Of a stretch of 8,459 bases of DNA, positions 1 to 5,869 are shown in pieces. The stretch lies in assembly GCA_937890135.1 (NCBI GenBank), contig CALBYC010000143.1:1-8459 (forward strand), in the 5' to 3' direction. Under the pieces are notes generated by a model. The model worked only from the letters and a program-made list of their open reading frames with translations. It was not told where the DNA came from and searched no databases. Within the stretch, counting starts at the first letter, position 1, and the number at the start of each line of letters is the position of its first letter. Position numbers and translations under genes: made by a program. The DNA is from an uncultured Parabacteroides sp. Its GTDB lineage: Bacteria > Bacteroidota > Bacteroidia > Bacteroidales > Tannerellaceae.

Positions 1-93
1 TTTTTGAAGGGTTTTTAAGCATCGTTAATATCATGAACGACAGCCGTTTGAATGCCTTTTTTGCCCCGAATTGCACATTTTCAAAAATAGGGG

Positions 94-123
94 GGAAGTT
101 TTTGGAAGTTTTTGGAAGTTTTT
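94..123. repeat. Three tandem copies of a 10-bp repeat (GGAAGTTTTT)
   Basis: The unit GGAAGTTTTT occurs three times head to tail without mismatch, at 94-103, 104-113 and 114-123. It lies in non-coding DNA downstream of the leftward operon. A 10-bp period places each copy on roughly the same helix face, so it could be a protein-binding array. It could equally be a simple slippage-generated repeat. No function is assigned. Confidence 0.85.
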
Positions 124-191
124 TCTGTTCAGGGCGGTTTTTATTGCCCGAAATCACCCCGTTGGATTGCATCGGCGATAGGGAACAAATC

Positions 192-237
192 CCCAAAAGC
201 CTGCGACCTTTTCGGGAAAAGATAGTAGGCTTTTGGG
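192..237. other. Nested hairpin with 11-bp perfect arms
   Basis: CCCAAAAGCCT at 192-202 is the exact reverse complement of AGGCTTTTGGG at 227-237. The 24-nt loop contains a second small stem, CTTTT at 208-212 against AAAAG at 217-221. A run of eight A residues follows at 238-245 on the plus strand. For the leftward operon ending at 263, that run becomes a U tract before the hairpin rather than after it, so this is not a textbook intrinsic terminator. It may still help end the operon transcript or stabilise its 3' end, or it may be a structured RNA or small mobile repeat. The symmetry is certain; the role is not. Confidence 0.6.
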
Positions 238-262
238 AAAAAAAAGGCGGAATAGGAAGCAA

Positions 263-718
263 TTATCTTGCTCGTTTCATGTTATTGCGGACATCTTGTC
301 CTCGCAGTCCTCGTTTTGCAAGGCGGGTCCTCATTTTGCGCTCTTGCTCATACACCTTTATTATTTGTGCTTGAGTAAGAAACTTGGAATACTCCGTGTA
401 ATATTTTTGACGAATTTTGAGGATTTGCTCGCTCATGGCAAAGCGTTGCTTGATGCGTTCTTCGTTGGGGCGTTGGCGAGGTCCCAATGCCCAAATCTCC
501 TTTTGGTAATTACAGTAGGTATTTACAAACTTTTCGGTGACGGCATCGCCGAAAGCCAGCTCATTGGCAATGTGCTTTGCCTGCACCTCGGCAAGCTGTT
601 CTCGCGAGATACGCTGTTTCTGGTTGGGACGCTGTGAGGTGCTCTGCTGTGCAAAGATTGTAGCACAAGATGCAATCATCATGATTGCGATAACGAATGT
701 TCTGATTATATATTTCAT
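263..718 (-). CDS. Exported Spy/LTxxQ-like protein of an ECF sigma operon
   Basis: This 151-residue protein is predicted to leave the cytoplasm. It has a basic N-terminus, a hydrophobic stretch at about 7-22 and a likely signal peptidase I site after A23 (FA/QQ). Residues 15-18 (IASC) also fit a lipobox, so a lipoprotein is possible. The mature part is charged and almost certainly helical. Residues 114-118 (LTQAQ) match the LTxxQ motif of Spy/CpxP-type periplasmic proteins, followed by a 'KVYEQERK' helix. In that family such proteins act as chaperones or stress sensors in the envelope. It is the last gene of the sigma-factor operon, 46 nt after the anti-sigma-like gene, behind an A-rich leader typical of the phylum. 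It is a plausible output or feedback component. Family placement rests on motif and context only; the ligand is unknown. Confidence 0.75.
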   Translation of the reverse strand: MKYIIRTFVIAIMMIASCATIFAQQSTSQRPNQKQRISREQLAEVQAKHIANELAFGDAVTEKFVNTYCNYQKEIWALGPRQRPNEERIKQRFAMSEQILKIRQKYYTEYSKFLTQAQIIKVYEQERKMRTRLAKRGLRGQDVRNNMKRAR

Positions 719-764
719 GATTTTCTTTTTATTTATAGTTATACTTCCGTTTTATGTCGCCCTT

Positions 765-1139
765 TTATTCGTTGATAAAAACATCATCTTGATAGATGTC
801 CAGCAAGAAAGCCTGATCGTCAGCGGTAAGTTGGCTGAAAGCTTGGTCAACATCATTGAAGGAGGCGCTGTTTGACTTGGTGAAGTACATATTGAAGGCA
901 AGCAGCAAGGCAATGGATGCTGCCGCGGCAATAACAATCTGCATGAGGAGGGGCGACTTGGCAGACTTATACCTCGCATGTCGTGCCCCGATTGTGACAA
1001 TTTTGTCATTTCCCTTTTCTTGGCAGCCATCCTTGACCTCTTCCCAAATATCATCTTCGAGATTGTCGAAGAATCCATCCGGAGTAGTATATGGCATTCG
1101 TTTGCCGATTCTATCGAAATCAAATTCTTTGTTCGTCAT
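765..1139 (-). CDS. Single-pass membrane protein, probable anti-sigma factor
   Basis: The 124-residue product has a cytoplasmic-type acidic N-terminus containing PYTTPDGFFDNLEDDI (residues 16-31). One strongly hydrophobic segment lies at about 64-86, and a short acidic tail follows (roughly 90-124, with 'DVDQAFSQL' and 'DDQAFLLDIYQDD'). The N-terminal P-Y-x-x-P-x-G-F-F pattern is typical of small proteins encoded next to ECF sigma factors in Bacteroidetes. There is no H-x3-C-x2-C zinc motif of classical ZAS anti-sigma factors. It starts 12 nt after the sigma gene. I infer that it tethers and inhibits that sigma factor at the inner membrane and that its short periplasmic tail receives a signal. 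The gene and topology are well supported; the anti-sigma role comes from position and architecture. Confidence 0.75.
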   Translation of the reverse strand: MTNKEFDFDRIGKRMPYTTPDGFFDNLEDDIWEEVKDGCQEKGNDKIVTIGARHARYKSAKSPLLMQIVIAAAASIALLLAFNMYFTKSNSASFNDVDQAFSQLTADDQAFLLDIYQDDVFINE

Positions 1140-1151
1140 TGTTTTATACTT

Positions 1152-1688
1152 TTAGTCGTTCGAGTTCATGTATTGGATGATTTTCTCCTTGGCAATGTGA
1201 AAGTTCATCTTGGCGGCAGAGGCTGTGGTGCCTGTCGCTTTCGCTATCTCCCCATAACTGAGTTCGTCGTAATAGCGGAGGTTGAATGTTGCTTGTTGCT
1301 TGCTCGGCAATGAGAGAATAGCTTTTTGCAACTTCACGGCTTCCAGATCGGAGTAATCCACATAATTGTCCGCCATGATACGGTTTGCCCCATTCTCGTC
1401 CTCCTCCAATGACACTTGCTCTTGCTTTCGAGAATCAATGAGCCGGAGTGCCTCATTCGTGGCTATCCTGAAAATCCAACCACGGAAAGAGTCGTCGTCC
1501 CTGAACTTGTCGAAGGAACGGAATATCCTGATAAAGGTTTCCTGCGTGGCATCTTGCGCATCATCATGGGCAACCACCAGCCGGCGAATGTGCCAATATA
1601 TCGGTTGCTTGTATTTTTCCATCAAGATCCGGAAACCCATTTCGGATTTCTCTCGAATGGCCCGTATGATATCCTTGTCTTCTATCAT
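1152..1688 (-). CDS. RNA polymerase sigma factor, sigma-70 ECF subfamily
   Basis: This 178-residue protein has the two-domain layout of group 4 sigma factors. Region 2 spans about 18-87, with the core-binding segment DDAQDATQETFIRIF (42-56) and the -10-recognising part FRGWIFRIATNEALRLID. A linker of about 30 residues rich in acidic amino acids follows. Region 4 spans about 120-172, with a helix-turn-helix around ELSYGEIAKATGTTASAAK that would read the -35 element. No sigma regions 1 or 3 are present and the length is normal for ECF factors. Its ATG overlaps the TGA of the upstream small exported protein (ATGA), so the two are probably translationally coupled. The membrane protein encoded just downstream is the likely partner that holds it inactive. 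Which genes it controls cannot be read from the window, though autoregulation is usual in this class. Confidence 0.95.
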   Translation of the reverse strand: MIEDKDIIRAIREKSEMGFRILMEKYKQPIYWHIRRLVVAHDDAQDATQETFIRIFRSFDKFRDDDSFRGWIFRIATNEALRLIDSRKQEQVSLEEDENGANRIMADNYVDYSDLEAVKLQKAILSLPSKQQATFNLRYYDELSYGEIAKATGTTASAAKMNFHIAKEKIIQYMNSND

Positions 1689-2056
1689 AATGCTACATAA
1701 AGTTTCTTCTTGCCATTCATGATTATTTTGATTGGACTGCTGTTGCTGAAGGCGAAGGCGTCAAGCTCCGCTTCTGCCGTCGCTTTTGTCAGACCTGTCA
1801 TCTTGCTGTATTTGGAAATGCTAAGTGACTTGTTGTTCTTTAAGTAAGCCAAAGCCATGTCCAAGCGGTCTTTCTTGCTCAATCTGTTACTGATGTGAGT
1901 TGTTACAGCAGGTCGATTCACTATGGTCACCACAGCAGGACGATAGGTGTAAGGATGCACATGACCATAATGTCTGTGTTGCGCAAAAGCTGTCGTGCTG
2001 ATCAACATTGTTATGGCAATGAGCGTTGCTTTCTTGAAATTCATCTTTATCTTCAT
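1685..2056 (-). CDS. Small exported protein: His-rich N-terminus, winged-helix-like C-terminus
   Basis: I do not recognise a named family for this 123-residue protein. It begins with a clear signal peptide (basic start, hydrophobic core about 10-22, probable cleavage after A25 in 'TTAFA/Q'). The mature N-terminus is His-rich, with H27, H29, H32 and H34 in an HxHxxHxH pattern. Two copies of an R-P-A-V-x-T motif follow (39-44 and 48-53). Residues about 60-123 read like a winged helix: helix SKKDRLDMALAYLKNN, helix ISKYSKMTG, helix TKATAEAELDAFAF, then a strand-turn-strand with NGKKK at the turn. Such folds normally bind DNA in the cytoplasm, so export is odd; the fold may serve protein binding here. 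It is first in the operon and overlaps the sigma-factor start by 4 nt. A second in-frame ATG at codon 5 (2044) is an equally possible start. Confidence 0.7.
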   Translation of the reverse strand: MKIKMNFKKATLIAITMLISTTAFAQHRHYGHVHPYTYRPAVVTIVNRPAVTTHISNRLSKKDRLDMALAYLKNNKSLSISKYSKMTGLTKATAEAELDAFAFSNSSPIKIIMNGKKKLYVAL

Positions 2057-2107
2057 AATCGTAATCTCTTTGATTTTACTTGTTTTATGCTTCTCTTGAA
2101 GGAACCA

Positions 2108-2121
2108 CCTGTCGTTACAGG
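2108..2121. repeat. Short inverted repeat in the sigma operon leader
   Basis: CCTGT (2108-2112) and ACAGG (2117-2121) are exact reverse complements around a 4-nt centre. On the minus strand it reads CCTGTAACGACAGG, about 52 nt before the first ATG of the leftward operon. It could be a small leader hairpin or an operator. TGTAAC inside it also resembles an ECF -35 element, but no good -10 element follows at the right distance. Confidence 0.35.
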
Positions 2122-2170
2122 ATAAATCCCCTCATTGTGTATTGTCATTATTGTCGAGCTCTTTTTAATG

Positions 2171-2194
2171 GACGCTACGACTATAAGACCCGTT
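2171..2194 (-). promoter_or_regulatory. Possible ECF-type promoter for the sigma operon
   Basis: On the minus strand an AAC (2194-2192) is followed after 17 nt by CGTC (2174-2171). This matches the general AAC-N16/17-CGTC layout of ECF-sigma promoters. It lies about 115 nt before the first gene of the leftward operon and would fit autoregulation by the encoded sigma factor. The elements are short and could occur by chance. No good housekeeping -7 box was found for this operon. Confidence 0.3.
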
Positions 2195-2336
2195 GGAAAA
2201 TAAAAAGTAAAATCAGAACCTGACTTTTTGTGGAACTTTTGATGAAAAACTTCTCCCTTTCTTCATGGGGCAGTGAAAAACATAGGACTTTTTGCAGTAA
2301 TGACGGAATCTTTTAGCATGCAGCGGCCTCGTATGC

Positions 2337-2366
2337 CTTTTTATCCGGTGAAACCATGTATCTTTG
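2337..2366 (+). promoter_or_regulatory. Bacteroides-type promoter of the GSCFA-murF/alr operon
   Basis: TATCTTTG at 2359-2366 is a full match to the Bacteroides -7 consensus TAnnTTTG. A T-run at 2337-2342 sits about where the -33 TTTG element is expected. Transcription would start near 2371-2375, giving a leader of about 30 nt before the ATG at 2404. This placement argues against an in-frame ATG at 2356, which would lie inside the promoter. A purine-rich AAAGGAG occurs at 2376-2382 but is about 21 nt from the start codon, too far for normal use. Confidence 0.65.
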
Positions 2367-2403
2367 CAGATGGATAAAGGAGATTATAACCATTCATTCA
2401 TTT

Positions 2404-3393
2404 ATGGACTTCCGTACATCGATATCATATCCCAAGGAGGCGTTCCGGATTTCTTATTCTGACCGCATCATGCTGCTGGGGTCTTGTTTTGTGGAGAACA
2501 TGGGGAGTCGGCTGGAACAGTGCAAGTTCCAAACCGACATCAATCCATTTGGGACGTTGTATAACCCCCTTTCAATCGCCTCCGCCATAGAGCGATTGAT
2601 CACTCCCGTGGAATATGCGCCGGAGGATTTGTTCCTGTCGGGAGGGCTGTATCATAGCTTCCATCATCATAGCCGTTTTTCAGCTTCTTCGGTGGAAGAG
2701 ACGCTTGATTCGATAAATTCCCGATTGCGTGCTTCAGCCCGTTTCTTTTCCCGGTGCGACTGCCTGATGGTAACCTTTGGCACGGCATGGGCTTACCGGC
2801 TGCGTGCCACCGGGGATATTGTGGCGAATTGCCATAAATTGCCCGAAAGGGATTTTGTTAGGGAGCGGTTAACTCCCGAGCGCATAGCAAATGTATGGCA
2901 GGATTTGCTGGAGCGTATCTATGAAACCCGTCCGGGCATGCGAGTCCTGTTCACCGTGAGTCCGATTCGCCATTGGAAAGATGGCGCGCATGGCAATCAG
3001 TTGAGTAAGTCCGCGCTCTTGCTGGCCATTGATGAATTGTGCGGACGTTTCCCTGTGCGGCAGTGCGATTATTTCCCGGCATACGAAATCATGATGGACG
3101 AATTGCGGGATTACCGTTTTTACGCGGAAGACATGATCCATCCGTCCTCCACGGCGATTGCTTACATATGGGAACAATTCGTGGAGAACAGGATTGATCC
3201 GCAAAGCCGGGAAATCATGAAATGTTGCAACGATATATTAAAGGCGGTCGAGCACCGTCCTTTCAATCCCAAAAGCGAAGCTTACCGGCAGTTCATATTT
3301 CAAACTATGTTAAAGATAGACCGACTTAACGATAATTTTCCGTTCTTTGACTTCTCAAAGGAGAAAGAATATCTTAATTCTAAATTAAAGTAA
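2404..3393 (+). CDS. GSCFA-domain protein (SGNH-hydrolase-like)
   Basis: The 329-residue product carries the motif that names the GSCFA family near its start: LLGSCFVENMG (residues 24-34), then INPFGTLYNP. Further conserved blocks are VTFGTAWAYR, 'VLFTVSPIRHWKDG' and EDMIHPS (about 242-248). S27 of G-S-C-F together with D243 and H246 of the D-x-x-H block would form the active site expected of an SGNH/GDSL-type esterase or acyltransferase. No signal peptide or membrane segment is seen, so it is probably cytoplasmic. The start at 2404 is chosen over an in-frame ATG at 2356 because that ATG lies in the promoter and the family's N-terminus begins with a 'F-R-T' stretch. It ends 4 nt before the murF/alr fusion, so a role in wall or glycan metabolism is a fair guess. 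The substrate is not known to me. Confidence 0.9.
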   Translation: MDFRTSISYPKEAFRISYSDRIMLLGSCFVENMGSRLEQCKFQTDINPFGTLYNPLSIASAIERLITPVEYAPEDLFLSGGLYHSFHHHSRFSASSVEETLDSINSRLRASARFFSRCDCLMVTFGTAWAYRLRATGDIVANCHKLPERDFVRERLTPERIANVWQDLLERIYETRPGMRVLFTVSPIRHWKDGAHGNQLSKSALLLAIDELCGRFPVRQCDYFPAYEIMMDELRDYRFYAEDMIHPSSTAIAYIWEQFVENRIDPQSREIMKCCNDILKAVEHRPFNPKSEAYRQFIFQTMLKIDRLNDNFPFFDFSKEKEYLNSKLK

Positions 3394-3397
3394 GAAA

Positions 3398-5869
3398 ATG
3401 GAGTACGCAATATCAGACGTAGCCCGAATCATGGGGGCGAGAACGAGTCAATTGCACGAAAGTACGATTAGCATACTACTGACAGACAGCAGGCGGCTTT
3501 CCTTTCCAGAGCCAAGCCTGTTCTTTGCATTGACGACCAAGACGAACGATGGACACAAATACGTTGCGGATCTGTATAAATCCCGAGTGCGTAACTTTGT
3601 TGTCAGCAAGATGCTCCCCGAGTATGAACGGATGCAGGATGCCAATTTCTTGTTGGTCAAGGATGTGCTGAGGGCATTGCAGAAATTAGTAATTTTCCAT
3701 CGGAGGCGTTTCCATATTCCCGTGATAGGCATTACGGGAAGCAACGGGAAAACCGTTGTGAAAGAGTTCCTGTACCAGCTGCTGCATAACGAGTTCAACA
3801 TAGTCCGTTCTCCTCGCAGTTACAATTCCCAAATCGGAGTCCCCTTGTCCGTTTGGGAGATGAACGAAAGCAATACGTTGGGCATTTTTGAAGCGGGCAT
3901 TTCTCAACCTGACGAGATGGAATATTTGCAGCCCATCATCGCTCCGACAATCGGTGTGCTTACGTCCATAGGCGAGGCGCACCAAGAGAACTTTCTTTCC
4001 ATGAATCAAAAATGCCAAGAGAAGCTGACTTTGTTTACGGATTGTGAAGCCATCATATATGATGGCGACAACGCGCTTTTGTCTAATGCGATCGAGGCGG
4101 CCTGCCTTTCCCACAAGGCCATCGCATGGAGCCGGACAGACACCGATGCACCGCTTTATGTCGCCTCGATAGATAAACGGGAGAACGATACGGTCATACG
4201 TTGCACGTTGCTCGGCTTTGATCAGACCTATGTCATTCCGTTCACAGACGACGCATCCATTGAGAATGTCATCCAGTGCTTGGCTGTCATGCTTTACTTG
4301 AAGCCGACCAGTGTGAAGGATGTGGAGAAGTTCTCCCGCCTTGAACCGGTCGAGATGCGTTTGGATGTGAAGGAGGGGATAAACAATTGCTTGCTGATAA
4401 ATGACACGTATAATTCCGACATCAACTCGTTGGGTATCGCTTTGGATTTCCAACAGAGCCGGAAAGTCGGCAAGGATTTGAAATCGACGCTGATTCTTTC
4501 CGATATTTTGCAAACCGGGACATTGCCCAAGTCGCTTTACAAGAAAGTGGCGGACTTGGTTGTAAGGAAGAAAATAAACAAGTTGATAGGAATCGGCCGG
4601 GACTTGAAGGAATTCCAATCTGTTTTCGGCGACGGCATTGAGAAAGAGTTTTATTTGACGACAGATGAATTCATCCATTCTCCTTCCATCCACCGTTTCC
4701 GGGACGAACTGATTTTGTTGAAAGGCTCACGCCATTTCCATTTTGAACGGATTTCGGAATTGTTGGAAAAAAAGGTGCATGAAACGATTTTGGAGGTGAA
4801 TCTTTCCGCCATTGTGCATAATTTCAATTTCTACCGTGCGAAATTGAAGCCGGAAACCAAAATGGTTTGCATGGTTAAAGCGTTCGGCTACGGAAGCGGC
4901 TCTTTCGAGTTGGCAAAGACGTTGCAAGAGCATCGTTGCGATTACTTGGCCGTCGCCGTGGCGGATGAAGGGGCTGCGTTGAGGAAGGAGGGGATTACCA
5001 TCCCTATCATAGTCATGAACCCGGAATTCAGCTCTTTCAATACTTTGTTTGAATACAATCTGGAACCTGAGGTTTATAGCTTCAGGTTGTTGGAAGCGCT
5101 TGTTCATGAAACGGAGCGCCGCGGCATAATCGGTTACCCGGTTCACGTCAAAATTGATACCGGAATGCATCGTTTGGGTTTCCAGCCGGCCGAAGTGGGA
5201 AAGCTATGTGTGCGGCTGAAAGGGCAAAGCGGAGTGAAGGCCCGTTCCGTATTTTCCCATTTGGCAGGCAGCGATTCTTACGTGTTTGACGATTTCACCC
5301 ATGAGCAATTGAGCAAATTCCAGCGAGCCGCCGCCGAATTGGAAAGCGGCTTGGGGCATAAGGTAATCAAGCATATCCTTAATACGGCCGGCATTGAACG
5401 CTTTGCCGATTACCAAATGGACATGGTCCGTTTAGGGATAGGCCTGTATGGGGTCAGTGCTTCGGGCTTGAACGGATTGCAGACGGTCAGCACACTGAAA
5501 ACGACGATATTGCAGATCCAGGACGTTCCTGCCGGGGATTCGGTTGGTTATAGCCGTAAAAGTTATGTGGATAGGGATTCAAGGATTGCTATCATTCCTA
5601 TCGGATATGCAGACGGTTTGGACCGCCATTTCAGCAATGGGTATGGAGAAGTGGTTGTCAGGGGCAAGCGATGCCCGATCGTTGGCAATATTTGCATGGA
5701 CGCCTGCATGGTGGACGTGACGGACGTGGATGCCCGGGAAGGCGATCAGGTGATTGTTTTTGGAGAGGAGCTGCCGGTTTCCGAATTGTCGGACAAGTTG
5801 AAGACGATTCCGTACGAAATACTGACATCTGTTTCTCCCCGTGTCAAACGCATATATTATACAGAATGA
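3398..5869 (+). CDS. murF/alr: Bifunctional D-Ala-D-Ala-adding ligase (MurF) / alanine racemase
   Basis: This 823-residue protein joins two cytoplasmic enzymes of peptidoglycan synthesis. The MurF half (about 1-455) adds D-Ala-D-Ala to UDP-MurNAc-tripeptide using ATP. It shows the N-terminal TDSR/LFFAL substrate-binding block, the P-loop GITGSNGKT (111-119, K118), the EAGIS-x-x-x-E motif, SIGEAHQENF, and NDTYNSD (335-341). The racemase half (about 462-823) converts L-Ala to D-Ala with PLP. Visible residues are K494 in VKAFGYGSG for the Schiff base, R678 in MVRLGIGLYG facing the PLP nitrogen, Y718 in VGYSRKSY as the catalytic tyrosine, IGYADG (735-740) and a GNICMD block (763-768). All key residues are present, so both halves should be active. 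The fusion is known in Bacteroidetes. The stop overlaps the next ATG by 4 nt, implying coupled translation. Confidence 0.97.
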   Translation: MEYAISDVARIMGARTSQLHESTISILLTDSRRLSFPEPSLFFALTTKTNDGHKYVADLYKSRVRNFVVSKMLPEYERMQDANFLLVKDVLRALQKLVIFHRRRFHIPVIGITGSNGKTVVKEFLYQLLHNEFNIVRSPRSYNSQIGVPLSVWEMNESNTLGIFEAGISQPDEMEYLQPIIAPTIGVLTSIGEAHQENFLSMNQKCQEKLTLFTDCEAIIYDGDNALLSNAIEAACLSHKAIAWSRTDTDAPLYVASIDKRENDTVIRCTLLGFDQTYVIPFTDDASIENVIQCLAVMLYLKPTSVKDVEKFSRLEPVEMRLDVKEGINNCLLINDTYNSDINSLGIALDFQQSRKVGKDLKSTLILSDILQTGTLPKSLYKKVADLVVRKKINKLIGIGRDLKEFQSVFGDGIEKEFYLTTDEFIHSPSIHRFRDELILLKGSRHFHFERISELLEKKVHETILEVNLSAIVHNFNFYRAKLKPETKMVCMVKAFGYGSGSFELAKTLQEHRCDYLAVAVADEGAALRKEGITIPIIVMNPEFSSFNTLFEYNLEPEVYSFRLLEALVHETERRGIIGYPVHVKIDTGMHRLGFQPAEVGKLCVRLKGQSGVKARSVFSHLAGSDSYVFDDFTHEQLSKFQRAAAELESGLGHKVIKHILNTAGIERFADYQMDMVRLGIGLYGVSASGLNGLQTVSTLKTTILQIQDVPAGDSVGYSRKSYVDRDSRIAIIPIGYADGLDRHFSNGYGEVVVRGKRCPIVGNICMDACMVDVTDVDAREGDQVIVFGEELPVSELSDKLKTIPYEILTSVSPRVKRIYYTE

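Larger units (their letters stand above)
1..262. other. Non-coding region beyond the sigma-factor operon
   Basis: No credible gene is seen here. An open frame on the plus strand crosses the region but gives a low-complexity product with no recognisable domain, and it runs on into the antisense of the LTxxQ-like gene. The stretch is rich in T runs. It holds two structured elements listed separately: three tandem 10-bp repeats and an 11-bp-armed hairpin. It is the 3' flank of the leftward operon. Any gene to its left lies outside the window. Confidence 0.6.
2057..2403. other. Divergent intergenic region between two operons
   Basis: No gene is supported in these 347 bases. They separate the leftward sigma operon from the rightward GSCFA-murF/alr operon and must hold both sets of start signals. 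Visible elements are a strong rightward -7 box near 2359, a tentative leftward ECF-type promoter at 2171-2194, a small inverted repeat at 2108-2121, and a 9-bp direct repeat GACTTTTTG at 2222-2230 and 2286-2294. Three CATT units stand at 2391-2402 just before the GSCFA start. No riboswitch or tRNA-like fold was recognised. Confidence 0.6.

Noticed and set aside
192..237. Intrinsic terminator of the leftward operon
   Set aside because: The hairpin is real, but the U tract would precede rather than follow it on the minus strand. It is reported as a hairpin of unknown role.
33..374. 113-codon plus-strand frame at the left edge
   Set aside because: The product is low-complexity at first and then runs antisense through the LTxxQ-like gene. 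It has no domain or convincing start.
3686..4693. 335-codon open frame on the minus strand
   Set aside because: It lies wholly antisense to the murF half of the fusion, which has all family motifs. The antisense product has no recognisable domain and is a codon-bias shadow.
5671..5865. N-terminal extension of the EamA transporter by 65 codons
   Set aside because: The extension lies inside the racemase coding region, is not membrane-like or family-like, and the ATG at 5866 gives the standard EamA N-terminus with an ATGA overlap.
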